A stretch of DNA of 64,000 nucleotides. Source: Candidatus Hydrogenedentota bacterium (lineage in GTDB: Bacteria > Hydrogenedentota > Hydrogenedentia > Hydrogenedentales > JAGMZX01). A program made the position numbers and the translations under genes. This document shows positions 16,993-25,064 of this stretch, one piece after another (position 1 is the stretch's first letter; each line of letters begins with the position of its first letter). The stretch covers positions 144,729 to 208,728 of the forward strand of contig JAKQEQ010000042.1 of assembly GCA_029556545.1 (NCBI GenBank). Reading direction: 5' to 3'. The notes below the pieces were generated by a model that saw only the letters and a program-made list of their open reading frames with translations, had not been told where the DNA came from and searched no databases.

Positions 16993-17093
16993 GGCGATGA
17001 TCCCCGAAAACGTTGTCCCGTGAACAAGACGGTATGGTACGGGAACGGCGGCTGCACATCCAAACGGACCCGAGGCGGGGTGGGCGCGAGGCG

Positions 17094-17552
17094 CTAATGG
17101 GCGGTCTTCTTGTTGCCCTCGAAGACGTCGTAGATGGTCTGCTGCGACTCGACGTCGCGCGAGCTGTAGACAAGCCAGGACAGGAGGTAATCGAGTTCGT
17201 CCATGCCCACTTCCGCCTCGAATTGGGAAAGGCGGTCCAGGAGCATTTCGCGTTCGTAGGGCTCGATAAGTCCGTAGAGTTCGAGGCGCGCCAGGGCGTC
17301 GCGCGCCTCGGGCGTGAGCTTGTAATCCTCGTAGGCGGTCAATTGGCGGACCGCGCCGGGGCCGCAGCTTCCGGCGTGACGCAACGCCTCGAAGCGGGGC
17401 CGGACCATCTTGAGCACCGCCTCGATATCGTGTTTGTTGTAACCTTGCCGCGCCAGCCAACTGCGCAGTCCGTGCGCGGTGGGCGCGGTGTCGGGATGTT
17501 GCTTTATACGTTCGATTATCAGGTCGACCAGCTCGGTCAGCGTAGTCTTCAT
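17094..17552 (-). CDS. smg: Smg/DUF494 family protein
   Basis: The 152-residue protein of the DUF494 (Smg) family begins KTTLTELVDLIIERIKQ and contains LRSWLARQGYNKHDIEAVLKMV. Its acidic, leucine-rich C-terminal half ends in a helix (MDELDYLLSWLVYSSRDVES) and a short basic tail. Smg proteins usually sit near topA/dprA or ruv genes; the function is unknown. The start is the ATG at 17552 with GGGAG upstream; upstream codons in the same frame lack support. It is the first gene of a unit with ruvA (101 bases downstream) and ruvB, driven by a near-consensus promoter at 17636-17664. Confidence 0.8.
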   Translation of the reverse strand: MKTTLTELVDLIIERIKQHPDTAPTAHGLRSWLARQGYNKHDIEAVLKMVRPRFEALRHAGSCGPGAVRQLTAYEDYKLTPEARDALARLELYGLIEPYEREMLLDRLSQFEAEVGMDELDYLLSWLVYSSRDVESQQTIYDVFEGNKKTAH

Positions 17553-17635
17553 GCAATTCTCCCGGCAAACGCCCGGTCGCCCATCAGCGGGGCGGCTGCC
17601 TGCCGCCCGCCCGCCCAAGCGTCCACCATGTCGTT

Positions 17636-17664
17636 ATTTTATTCCCGCCGGGCGGGTCTGTCAA
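17636..17664 (-). promoter_or_regulatory. Promoter of smg-ruvA-ruvB
   Basis: On the minus strand, TTGACA (17659-17664), a 17-base spacer and TAAAAT (17636-17641). The -35 box overlaps the stop of the upstream hydrolase gene. Confidence 0.75.
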
Positions 17665-18524
17665 CTTCCCGACGCCGCACCGGGCGCGGCCAGCCCCCCG
17701 AGCACGGTCTGGAGCCAGCCCAGGACTTGCAGCCGCGCCGCTTCCGAGGCCGCGAGGAGGTCCGTGCCGTGCGCCGCGCCGGGGTACAGCCGCAACTCGC
17801 AAAACCCGGCGGCCGTCTGCTTCAACGCCGTCGCGGCGGTCGCGGCGGCGCTGTCGTTCTCCGCTGCCACGATCAGCACGGGCCGGTCCCACAGCGCGCG
17901 CAGGTCCGCCGCGCTGTCAAAGCCCTTTTCATCGAGCGACGGGGAGACCAGGACCGCCGCCTGTATATCCGAATCCATGCGCATGTAGCGCAGGGCGAGC
18001 GCCGCCCCCAGCCCTTCTCCAAGCACGACAATATTGTCCGGGTCAGCCCCCGCTTCGAGAAGCGCCTCCTTTGTGGCTCGCGCGTCGGCCGCCGCCGCGA
18101 GCCATTGCTCATGGGAAAAGGCCCGATAATCCAGGGGTATTTCGCCGCGCCGCGCGCTCGCGCCGTGGCCGCGCACGTCGAAGGCGACGCAGTGATAGCC
18201 TTCCCCGCGCGCCGCAAGGGCAAAGGCACGCCAGGATTCGGCGCGCGCGCCGTAACGATGGACCAGGATCAGACCGGGGGGCGTTTCGCTCACCGCCGGA
18301 TACAAGACCGCCCCAAGTTGCACGCCGTCGCGCGTATGAAGCGTGAGCGCCCGCGATTCAGCGGTTACTTCCCTGGAATCCCCCTTCCCGCACCCCGTCG
18401 CGAACCAGCCGCCGCAACACAAGACGCACAGCCCCGCAACCACACAAAGTGCGCGCAACGGGACTGGCCGTTGGGGAGGGCGTGGGGACGACCCCGCGGG
18501 CCGCCCCCAAAACCGCATAATCAA
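17661..18524 (-). CDS. Alpha/beta-hydrolase-fold lipoprotein without the usual nucleophile
   Basis: The protein has 287 residues from TTG 18524 (285 from ATG 18518). A hydrophobic N-terminus ends in a lipobox-like FATGC (Cys45), so it is probably a lipoprotein outside the cytoplasmic membrane. An alpha/beta hydrolase domain follows (ILVHRYGARAESW, FDVRGHGAS, PVLIVAAENDS, YPGAAHGTDLL), with the acid and His motifs in place. The nucleophile elbow, normally GxSxG, reads GEGLG (169-173), so the Ser is Gly171. It may be a binding protein or use another residue. Its start overlaps the SCP2 gene stop, so the two are coupled. Confidence 0.78.
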   Translation of the reverse strand: MIMRFWGRPAGSSPRPPQRPVPLRALCVVAGLCVLCCGGWFATGCGKGDSREVTAESRALTLHTRDGVQLGAVLYPAVSETPPGLILVHRYGARAESWRAFALAARGEGYHCVAFDVRGHGASARRGEIPLDYRAFSHEQWLAAAADARATKEALLEAGADPDNIVVLGEGLGAALALRYMRMDSDIQAAVLVSPSLDEKGFDSAADLRALWDRPVLIVAAENDSAAATAATALKQTAAGFCELRLYPGAAHGTDLLAASEAARLQVLGWLQTVLGGLAAPGAASGS

Positions 18525-18847
18525 CCGAACGAGAAGACCGTGGCCAGTTTCATGGCCAGCGTCATGTCGCCCTGAATCTTCAGCTTGCCCGTCAGGAAAG
18601 CCGTCTGTCCGTTCAGCTTGCCCGACACGATGTCCAGCCAGTCCTGGGACGTGGCGGTCAGGGTGATGTTGGGCGACTCGGACTTGCCTTCGCCCACTTC
18701 GACCGTGTCGTTAGCGATTTTCACGTTCCATTCGCCGCCGCCGTCGCCGGTGATGTTGAATTGGAACACCTTCTCCATCCCAACGATTTTGTCCTTGTTC
18801 ACCTTGCTGGGCACTTCCGCGAAAAACCCTGCCACAGAATCAGCCAT
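18521..18847 (-). CDS. SCP2 sterol-binding-domain protein
   Basis: The 108-residue protein consists of one SCP2-like lipid-binding domain. It reads through VFQFNITGDGGGEWNVKI, ITLTATSQDWLDIVSGKLNGQTAFLTGKLKIQGDMTLAMKL, the classical carrier fold of the family. Such stand-alone domains bind acyl chains or other hydrophobic molecules. The start is the ATG at 18847 with AAGGAG upstream. It has a good promoter (18950-18978) and its stop overlaps the start of the lipoprotein hydrolase gene, so they form a two-gene unit perhaps concerned with lipid handling. Confidence 0.9.
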   Translation of the reverse strand: MADSVAGFFAEVPSKVNKDKIVGMEKVFQFNITGDGGGEWNVKIANDTVEVGEGKSESPNITLTATSQDWLDIVSGKLNGQTAFLTGKLKIQGDMTLAMKLATVFSFG

Positions 18848-18949
18848 GTCTCGTCTCCTTACTAATGTACGTTTCAGTTCACCCACAGAGAGCTACGACC
18901 CGGCTTATCGCCTTCGCATGCCCTCCCCTGACCACTCGGACGAACCCAG

Positions 18950-18978
18950 ACTCTAGCATACGCATCCGGCCCTGTCAA
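18950..18978 (-). promoter_or_regulatory. Promoter of the SCP2-hydrolase pair
   Basis: On the minus strand, TTGACA (18973-18978), a 17-base spacer ending in TGC, and TAGAGT (18950-18955). This is an extended -10 promoter. Confidence 0.7.
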
Positions 18979-19027
18979 AACGCGCCGGGCATGGCCCATG
19001 GCCCAGGATGCACGGGACGCCGGCCAT

Positions 19028-19036
19028 TGCTACAAT
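19028..19036 (+). promoter_or_regulatory. Possible extended -10 promoter of the HEAT/YbjN-like gene
   Basis: TGCTACAAT lies 22 bases before the start codon. No convincing -35 is visible, as is common for extended -10 promoters. Confidence 0.4.
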
Positions 19037-19058
19037 GCCGCCAGCAAGGAGTGGGGAC

Positions 19059-19691
19059 ATGGAATTCTCCCTGCGAGAAGCCGCCAAGACCCTGGCGGAC
19101 GCCAAGGCCGGGTGGGTGCATCGCCGCGACGCGGCAAACGCCCTCGGCGACATGGCGGCCCGCGCGCTCGCCGCGCTGCGGGATTGTGCGAGGGACGGCG
19201 ACGTGGACGTGCGCACGGCGGTGGCCCATGCCTTGGCGAAGGCCAAGGCGGGCTTCGCCGGCGTCGCCCCCCCGCCCGAGACCGGCTACACCCTCGAAGG
19301 GATCGCGCGCGCATGCGAACGAAGCGGCAAACGCACCGTGCGCGATGACAAGGACGGCTTCGCCATCGAGGTAAGCCTGAAGGACGGTCGGCGGCAAACG
19401 GTGTACCTGCGGTCGCTTGCGCGCGACGGCGACGAGACGTTGATCCGCTTGTACAGTTTTTGTGCGCGCGCGCCGGACGCAGAAGTCATCGCGTGGGCGA
19501 TGCGCGCCAACGCCCAGCTTGGCCACAGCGCGCTTGCCGTCGTTCCGGCGGAGGACGGGGAACGCTTGGCGCTTGTCCGGTGTTTTTCTCCAAAGGACGC
19601 CACACCGGATCGGGTGCGCGCCGCACTCAAGGAAATCGCGTATTACGGGGACTGGCTGGAACGGAAACTGACGGGAAGCGACGAGTTCTGA
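19059..19691 (+). CDS. HEAT-like repeat plus YbjN-like domain protein
   Basis: A 210-residue cytoplasmic protein. The N-terminal part (about 1-70; RRDAANALGDMAARALAALRDCARDGDVDVRTAVAHALAKAKAGF) looks like one or two HEAT repeats. Residues 80-205 resemble the YbjN/CesT-like chaperone fold (FAIEVSLKDGRRQTVYL, LIRLYSFCARAPDAEVIAWAMRANAQLGHSALAV). The function is unknown; YbjN-like domains often act in stress response or protein binding. The ATG at 19059 has AAGGAG upstream. It starts a unit with the pentapeptide protein (36 bases on) and a metallo-beta-lactamase hydrolase. Confidence 0.7.
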   Translation: MEFSLREAAKTLADAKAGWVHRRDAANALGDMAARALAALRDCARDGDVDVRTAVAHALAKAKAGFAGVAPPPETGYTLEGIARACERSGKRTVRDDKDGFAIEVSLKDGRRQTVYLRSLARDGDETLIRLYSFCARAPDAEVIAWAMRANAQLGHSALAVVPAEDGERLALVRCFSPKDATPDRVRAALKEIAYYGDWLERKLTGSDEF

Positions 19692-19727
19692 AGAATGCGA
19701 GGCCCCGTCGATCCGGAGGAAGACGAT

Positions 19728-20243
19728 ATGGCGGGTTCAAGGCCGATAGCGAACGTCGAGCGTATTACCTCGGCGGACCCCGGCGAGTGGAAGCCGGGCG
19801 TGCAACTGGCCGGGCGCAATCTCGACGGAGAAGACCTCGCCGGGAAGCGCCTCTCCGGCGCGAACCTCGAGCGCGCGCGCCTGCGCAGCGCCAACCTGCG
19901 CGGTACGTTCCTGGACGGCGCCAACCTGCGCGGGGCCGACCTCGAGGGCGCCGACCTCGAGCTCGCCGTGCTCGGCGGCGCGGACCTTTCCGGCGCGAGG
20001 CTGTGCGGCGCGAACCTCAAGCGCGCCAACCTCGTCGGCGCGCGAGGACACCAAGCGGACTTCACCGACGCCGACCTGTACTACTCCCGGCCCGGCAACG
20101 CGGACTTCCAGGACGCCGTCTTCCGCGGCGCCAACCTCCAGCGCGCCATCTTCCGGCGCGCCAACCTGCGTAACGCGGACTTCACCGGCGCGCACGGCCA
20201 GGCCAACTTCGAGAACGCGAACCTGGAAGGAAGCCGGCGATGA
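19728..20243 (+). CDS. Pentapeptide repeat protein
   Basis: The 171-residue protein is made almost entirely of A(D/N)LxG-type five-residue repeats from about residue 28 (VQLAGRNLDGEDLAGKRLSG...) to the end. This predicts a right-handed quadrilateral beta-helix of about six coils. One interruption (GARGHQ, near 106-111) breaks the register, after which Phe replaces Leu in several repeats (ADFTD, ADFQD, AIFRR). The start is the ATG at 19728 because GGAGGAAG lies just upstream; the ATG at 19695 is also in frame. Its stop overlaps the next gene (ATGA). Its role is unknown; some relatives mimic DNA to protect gyrase. Confidence 0.88.
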   Translation: MAGSRPIANVERITSADPGEWKPGVQLAGRNLDGEDLAGKRLSGANLERARLRSANLRGTFLDGANLRGADLEGADLELAVLGGADLSGARLCGANLKRANLVGARGHQADFTDADLYYSRPGNADFQDAVFRGANLQRAIFRRANLRNADFTGAHGQANFENANLEGSRR

Positions 20244-20800
20244 TCTTCGGGCATTTTCTCATCGACGTGAACGAGGCGAACGCCTTTGTGGTCGGCTGTG
20301 AGGAAACCCGCGACGCCGCGCTGGTCGACGTCGCCGACTTCGACCCGCGCATCGAAGCGTTCCTTGCGCGTCACGAACTGCACCTGACCACCGTCTTCAT
20401 CACGCACGATCACTACGACCATACCGGCGGCCTTCGCGAACTGCTGGCCAAGTACGACGCTACCGTCTATAGCGGCAAGGGCCATGCGGGAGGCCGCAAG
20501 ACGCGCGTGGCCCGCCATGGCGATACCCTGCGCATCGGCGACATCGAAGGCCGCGTCGTCGAGACGCCCGGTCACACCGAAGAAGGGATCAGCCTGATCC
20601 TCCCCGGTATGGTCTTTACGGGAGATGCGCTGTTCGCGGGCTCCGTCGGCGGGACGACCAACCCCCGCGACGCCCAGCGCCAAGTCCAGACTATTCGCGA
20701 GCACATTCTGACCCTTCCCGACGACTACGAAATCCATACCGGCCACGGCCCCTCGAGCACCGTTCGGATCGAGCGGACCCACAACCCGTTCTTCGTGTGA
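20240..20800 (+). CDS. Metallo-beta-lactamase-fold hydrolase (glyoxalase II-like)
   Basis: A 186-residue single-domain hydrolase with the dinuclear zinc motif THDHYDHTGG (residues 54-63), a later His in TPGHTEEG, the Asp in FTGDALFAG and the final His in IHTGHGPSS. This is the pattern of glyoxalase-II-like or persulfide-dioxygenase-like thioester/hydroperoxide enzymes. It is shorter than glyoxalase II (about 250) because the C-terminal substrate-binding helices are missing, so the substrate is open. Its ATG overlaps the pentapeptide gene stop, showing close coupling. Confidence 0.9.
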   Translation: MIFGHFLIDVNEANAFVVGCEETRDAALVDVADFDPRIEAFLARHELHLTTVFITHDHYDHTGGLRELLAKYDATVYSGKGHAGGRKTRVARHGDTLRIGDIEGRVVETPGHTEEGISLILPGMVFTGDALFAGSVGGTTNPRDAQRQVQTIREHILTLPDDYEIHTGHGPSSTVRIERTHNPFFV

Positions 20801-20845
20801 GGCGCGATCCATCAAAAGGGATCGCGCGGCCCGCGCAACTACCCG

Positions 20846-20875
20846 TTGATTGTCCCGAGTCTGGACAGGCATAAT
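20846..20875 (+). promoter_or_regulatory. Promoter of the epimerase-glycosyltransferase pair
   Basis: TTGATT (20846-20851), an 18-base spacer and CATAAT (20870-20875), about 32 bases before the GTG start. Confidence 0.6.
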
Positions 20876-20907
20876 GCCGTTCTTCCCGGAACTTTGGAGG
20901 CTTTTTC

Positions 20908-21942
20908 GTGGGCAAATGCGCGGTAATCGGCGGCGCGGGCTTCATCGGCTGCAACCTCGTCCGACGCCTTATGGCGGAAGACAAGGAGGTGCTGGTGGTG
21001 GACAACCTCTGCCGCAAGGGCGCGGAGGCGAACCTGCAATGGCTGCGCAGCAAGGGACGCATCACCTTTGTCGCGGCGGACATCCGCGACGCGCACGCCA
21101 TGGAAGCCTTGTTTACCGACTACGGCGAGATCGACGCGGCGGTACACCTGGCGGGCCAGGTCGCCGTGACCACCTCCGTCGCGAACCCGCGCGAGGATTT
21201 CGAGGTCAACGCCGCCGGCACCTTCAATGTCCTCGAGGGCATCCGGCTCTCGAAACAGCGCCCGCTCCTCATCTACGCCTCGACCAACAAGGTCTACGGC
21301 GGCATGGAGGAGATCGCGGTCGAGGAACGGGAAACGCGATACGGCTATCGGGACTATCCGCACGGCATCCCCGAGACGGCGCCGCTCGATTTCCATTCCC
21401 CCTACGGCTGCTCGAAAGGGGCCGCCGACCAGTACGTGCGCGATTACGCCCGCATCTACGAACTCCCGACGACGGTCTATCGGCAGTCCTGCATCTACGG
21501 CTACCGCCAGTTCGGGGTCGAGGACCAGGGCTGGGTCGCCTGGTTCGTCATCGCCGCCGTGCTCGGGCGGCCCATCACCATTTACGGGAACGGAAAACAG
21601 GTCCGCGACGTGCTCTTCGTCGACGACCTCGTCGAGGCGTACCTTGCCGCCATCGCGCGCCCGGAGACCGTGGCGGGCAAGATATTCAACGTCGGCGGCG
21701 GCCCCGAGAACACCATGTCCGTCTGGGCGGAATTCGGCCCCATGCTCGAAGAACTCATCGGCCGGCCCGTGAGCGTCGCCCACGGCGATTGGCGGCCCGG
21801 CGATCAGCCCGTATACATCAGCGACATACGCAAGATCGCCCGGGAACTCGGCTGGCAGCCGAAGATCGCCGTCCGCGACGGCGTGCAAAAGCTCTACGAA
21901 TGGGTCGCCGCACACCGAGACCTGTTCAAGATTCTGGGATAA
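20908..21942 (+). CDS. CDP-paratose 2-epimerase-like NAD-dependent sugar epimerase
   Basis: An extended short-chain dehydrogenase of 344 residues. It has the NAD motif GGAGFIG (8-14), STNKVYG with the catalytic Thr/Ser region, YGCSKGAADQYV with the Tyr-Lys pair, and RQSCIYGYRQFGVEDQGWVAWF. That last block is characteristic of the RfbE/TyvE CDP-paratose 2-epimerase branch. Family members make dideoxyhexoses for O-antigen. The other CDP-sugar genes are not adjacent, so a related NDP-sugar substrate remains possible. The start is GTG with TTGGAGG upstream. The glycosyltransferase gene follows after 51 bases. Confidence 0.85.
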   Translation: MGKCAVIGGAGFIGCNLVRRLMAEDKEVLVVDNLCRKGAEANLQWLRSKGRITFVAADIRDAHAMEALFTDYGEIDAAVHLAGQVAVTTSVANPREDFEVNAAGTFNVLEGIRLSKQRPLLIYASTNKVYGGMEEIAVEERETRYGYRDYPHGIPETAPLDFHSPYGCSKGAADQYVRDYARIYELPTTVYRQSCIYGYRQFGVEDQGWVAWFVIAAVLGRPITIYGNGKQVRDVLFVDDLVEAYLAAIARPETVAGKIFNVGGGPENTMSVWAEFGPMLEELIGRPVSVAHGDWRPGDQPVYISDIRKIARELGWQPKIAVRDGVQKLYEWVAAHRDLFKILG

Positions 21943-21993
21943 GGGCCGACGGCGAAGCAGGCTTTTCTTTCGAACCGGGGACAAACGAGGACT

Positions 21994-23136
21994 GTGCGCA
22001 ACGTATTGCTCATAACGAATGACTACCCTCCGTCCGTCGGCGGCATCGCGAACATCCTCCACCTGATCTGCGCCGCGCTGCCGCCCGATCGCGTGGCGGT
22101 GCTGGCGCAGGATGCGCCGGAGGCGGCGACATTCGACGCGCGGCAACCGTTCCGCACGTGGCGGGAACGGTACAGCCCCGGCGGGCTACGCGCGCTCCTC
22201 TCGACGTGTCGCTACCTCCGCCGGGTGCGCGAGATAGTACGCGAGACACAGCCGGGCCTGCTCTACTTCGACAAGCCGTGGCCGCTCGGCATGATTGGCC
22301 GGCTGCTGCGCCGTCGCGTCCCGTACGTGGTGCATACCTTCGGCAACGAGGTCCTCGAACCGCGCCACTGGGTCATCAAATGGGTCCGGGCATCCGTCCT
22401 GCGGAACGCGGAGCGCGTCATCGTGATCAGCAATTTCACGCGCGATCAGGTCGAGGCCGTCGGCGTGCCGCGCGAACGCACCGCCATGATCCGCCCGAAG
22501 GTCGATATCGCCCAATTCGACGTTCCCCTCGATGTCGAGGCGTTCAAGGCAAAGGAAGGACTGACGGGCAAGCGCGTGATCCTCACCGTCGGACGCCTGG
22601 TCGAGCGCAAAGGCATGGACCGCGTCATCGAGTCGCTGCCCGAAATCGCCCGCGCGTTTCCCGACGTCGTGTACGTCATCGTCGGCGAGGGAAACGATGA
22701 GGCGCGGCTGCGCGCATTGGCCGCCGGGCACGGCGTCGCCGACCGCGTCCTGTTCCCCGGCAACCGCGACGTCGTCGCGTTTTACCACGCCTGCGACGTG
22801 TTCGCCATGGTCTCGCGCCACATTGTCGAGCGGGGGGACGTCGAGGGCTTCGGCGTTGTGTATCTGGAAGCGAACGCCTGCCGGAAGCCCGCGGTCGGCG
22901 GAAACAGCGGCGGCGTGCCGGACGCCATTGTTAACGGCGAGACAGGCTTACTGGTCGATCCCGACGACGTATCCGCCCTTGCCGACGTGTTCAAGCGCCT
23001 GCTCGGCGACCCGGAACTGCGCCGTCGCCTCGGCGAGGCGGGTTACGCCCGCGTCCAGCGCGAATTTACCCTCGATAAGTACGCCGAAGAATTTGTCCGC
23101 CTCGTGCTCGATGCGCCCCCAGGAGACTCGGCCTGA
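21994..23136 (+). CDS. GT4-family glycosyltransferase
   Basis: A 380-residue GT-B-fold retaining glycosyltransferase. The N-terminal domain has the Gly-rich loop DYPPSVGGIANILH; the C-terminal domain has LTVGRLVERKGMDRVIESL and the nucleotide-sugar motif EGFGVVYLEANACRKPAVGGNSGGVPDAI. This is close to the PimB/WcaI-like branch and probably transfers a sugar onto a lipid-linked glycan or lipopolysaccharide on the cytoplasmic side. The start is GTG. It follows the CDP-paratose-epimerase-like gene, which may make its donor sugar. Confidence 0.88.
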   Translation: MRNVLLITNDYPPSVGGIANILHLICAALPPDRVAVLAQDAPEAATFDARQPFRTWRERYSPGGLRALLSTCRYLRRVREIVRETQPGLLYFDKPWPLGMIGRLLRRRVPYVVHTFGNEVLEPRHWVIKWVRASVLRNAERVIVISNFTRDQVEAVGVPRERTAMIRPKVDIAQFDVPLDVEAFKAKEGLTGKRVILTVGRLVERKGMDRVIESLPEIARAFPDVVYVIVGEGNDEARLRALAAGHGVADRVLFPGNRDVVAFYHACDVFAMVSRHIVERGDVEGFGVVYLEANACRKPAVGGNSGGVPDAIVNGETGLLVDPDDVSALADVFKRLLGDPELRRRLGEAGYARVQREFTLDKYAEEFVRLVLDAPPGDSA

Positions 23137-23174
23137 GCGCCCCGTTTCGTACTCGTACTGATGTTGCCCTGAGG

Positions 23175-23210
23175 ATGGACGAAATGGACAACATGGACGG
23201 TATGGACAGG
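23175..23210 (+). repeat. Four tandem 9-bp ATGGAC units
   Basis: ATGGAC recurs at 23175, 23184, 23193 and 23202 with exact 9-base spacing and varying last three bases. It lies in the short gap between two convergent genes and would read Met-Asp-X, but no ribosome site supports a gene. Confidence 0.6.
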
Positions 23211-23223
23211 CTCGGACCGCGCC

Positions 23224-24735
23224 TTACCCGCGAACGCGCCACGCGCAGACGGCCTCAATGAGATGCGCGGTGTCCGGCCGCGGCGGCTCGATCTGAATCT
23301 CGAGCCCCTGTTCCCGCGCCGCAGCCGTCGTCACCGGCCCAAGCGACGCAAAGACCGCGCCCCCGCGCAGCCGGGCCAACTGCGCGGCGTCGAGGAGGGA
23401 GGCGAAACAACCCACTGCCGCCGCGTTCGTGAACACGACGACCTCCGGCGCAAACGCGAGGAGCGCCTCGACCGCGTCGCGCGAGGTCTCCGCCGGGGCC
23501 TTGCGCCACCCCACGAGGTCCTCGACCGCCGCGCCACGCGCGCGCAAGGCCGCCGGCAGCGCGGACCGCGCCACGTCCGCGCGCGGCAGCAGCACGCGCT
23601 TGCCCGACAACGGGCCGCCCGCAGCCTCGAGGGCGGCGACCACGGCGTCCGCGCCGAAGTGCGCCGGGACCGCATCCGGTTCGAGGTACCGCCCGCGTAC
23701 CGCTTCGAGCACGCTCGGCGTCCCCGCGACGCATAACCGCGCCCCCGCCAGCGCGCGCGCGTCGCGCCCTGATCGGGCGAGCAGGTGGAAGAGCATGTCG
23801 ACCGCGTTAACGCTCATCAGGAGCACCCAGTCATACGCCGCAAGATCGACCTCGGGCGGCGCGTCCACGGCCTCGATACGGATCGCCGGAAACGCGAACA
23901 CGTCCGCGCCCAGGTCACGTAATCGCGCTTCGAGCGCGCCTGCGTGTTGCTCCGCGTGCGTCACCGCGACGCGCAGCCCGTGGAGCGGGCGCTTCTCGAA
24001 CCAGCGCAGGCGTTCGTGCAGCGCCGCCGCCGGGCCGACCACCACGAGGGCCGGCGTCTCGATACCCGCGCGGCGGCATTGCGCGCACAGGGTCTCGAGC
24101 GTGCCCGCGATCGTACGTTGCCGCGCGAAGGTCGCCCACTCGATAACCGCCGCCGGGGTGTCCGGCGCGCGCCCCGCGCGAATCAGCGCCTCGACAACGC
24201 GCGGGAGGCCCGCGACTCCCATGTAGACGACCTGCGTGCCCTCGAGCATCGTGTGCGCGACGTCCTCGAGCGGCGCGGCGTCGCCCGACGCCCCATGCGC
24301 GCTCAGGAACGTCACACTCGATGCCAGGCCCCGCTGCGTCACCGGGATGCCCGCATAGGCGGGCCCCGCCACGCCCGCCGTCACGCCGGGAACTACCTCG
24401 AACGGGACGCCCGCCGCGGCAAGCGCCGCGGCCTCCTCGCCGCCGCGCCCGAACACAAAGGGGTCGCCGCCTTTCAATCGCACCACGCACGCATGACGCC
24501 GCGCCTGCTCGATCAGGATACGATGGATATCCTCCTGCGGCAGGCTGTGCCGGTCGGCCTGCTTGCCCACGAATATGCGTTCGGCCCGCGCCGCCCGGCG
24601 CGGCAACTCGGGGGGTATCAGAGCGTCATAGATAACTACATCAGCGCACTCAAGCAACGCGCGGCCCCGCACCGTGATCAGACCCGGGTCCCCGGGCCCC
24701 GCGCCGACGAGATAGACTTTGCCGAATTCGCTCAT
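23224..24735 (-). CDS. cobA-hemD: CobA-HemD fusion: uroporphyrinogen-III methyltransferase/synthase
   Basis: A two-enzyme fusion of 503 residues. Residues 1-245 are the SAM-dependent uroporphyrinogen-III C-methyltransferase (YLVGAGPGDPGLITVRG, VVRLKGGDPFVFGRGGEE, VVPGVTAGVAGPAYAGIPVTQRG). Residues 250-503 are uroporphyrinogen-III synthase (LRVAVTHAEQHAGALEARLRDLGAD..., VVFTNAAAVGCFASLL, ASLGPVTTAAAREQGLE). The fusion makes uroporphyrinogen III and sends it to precorrin-2, the branch to sirohaem and cobalamin. The start is the ATG at 24735, although the frame is open to 24777. No other haem genes are adjacent, and it is convergent with the glycosyltransferase gene. Confidence 0.94.
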   Translation of the reverse strand: MSEFGKVYLVGAGPGDPGLITVRGRALLECADVVIYDALIPPELPRRAARAERIFVGKQADRHSLPQEDIHRILIEQARRHACVVRLKGGDPFVFGRGGEEAAALAAAGVPFEVVPGVTAGVAGPAYAGIPVTQRGLASSVTFLSAHGASGDAAPLEDVAHTMLEGTQVVYMGVAGLPRVVEALIRAGRAPDTPAAVIEWATFARQRTIAGTLETLCAQCRRAGIETPALVVVGPAAALHERLRWFEKRPLHGLRVAVTHAEQHAGALEARLRDLGADVFAFPAIRIEAVDAPPEVDLAAYDWVLLMSVNAVDMLFHLLARSGRDARALAGARLCVAGTPSVLEAVRGRYLEPDAVPAHFGADAVVAALEAAGGPLSGKRVLLPRADVARSALPAALRARGAAVEDLVGWRKAPAETSRDAVEALLAFAPEVVVFTNAAAVGCFASLLDAAQLARLRGGAVFASLGPVTTAAAREQGLEIQIEPPRPDTAHLIEAVCAWRVRG

Positions 24736-24826
24736 TGCCGCGTCTCGATACCACATCAGTCGCACCCATGGTAGCAACAGGAACGGCGGGCGCGCACCCT
24801 CTGTCCGTGGTTCCGTTCATAGTGCT

Positions 24827-24852
24827 GTTCGTAGTACAGGCTTCAGCCTGTC
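24827..24852 (+). repeat. Dispersed 26-bp hairpin repeat, copy 1
   Basis: It begins GTTCGTAGTACAGG and contains the inverted pair CAGGCT/AGCCTG. It matches the copy at 33808-33833 at 24 of 26 positions. Confidence 0.7.
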
Positions 24853-25016
24853 TTCCAATGTCGTGCAAACGCTCCAAAATGTTCGAAAAACTTTACTTGA
24901 TAAAATGATAAATTTATGATAATAGTGCTTTGTGTCAAGGGAGTACCCCTTGTTTCGTAACGAAGGTGTAGCGTTGCCAAACGAAGAAAAAGGGCTTCCC
25001 TTGTCTGCCCATAGGG

Positions 25017-25025
25017 TGCTATAAT
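25017..25025 (+). promoter_or_regulatory. Extended -10 promoter of the murC-ftsQ-ftsZ-pilT unit
   Basis: TGC is followed directly by a consensus TATAAT (25020-25025). Only weak -35 candidates lie 17-18 bases upstream. The leader would be about 33 bases. Confidence 0.65.
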
Positions 25026-25064
25026 GTTCGGAGCCACAACATATTGCGGTCCGGGGTGTGATAC

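Larger units (their letters stand above)
24736..25064. other. Divergent regulatory region between cobA-hemD and murC
   Basis: These 329 bases contain one copy of a dispersed 26-bp hairpin repeat (24827-24852) and an AT-rich tract (24870-24930) with the 10-bp palindrome ATAAATTTAT (24908-24917). A second possible promoter lies in that tract (TTTACT-N17-TATGAT, 24892-24920), and the main murC promoter follows at 25017-25025. No gene is seen. Confidence 0.5.

Noticed and set aside
16993-17568. N-terminal extension of ruvA
   Set aside because: The frame is open, but it covers smg and the RuvA OB fold starts exactly at 16992.
19695-19727. Longer start for the pentapeptide protein
   Set aside because: The ATG at 19728 has GGAGGAAG at the right distance; the upstream ATG lacks a site.
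24897-24925. Possible dif (XerCD) site in the AT-rich tract
   Set aside because: The ATAAATTTAT palindrome has some likeness, but the two conserved half-sites of dif are not present; a promoter is a simpler reading.
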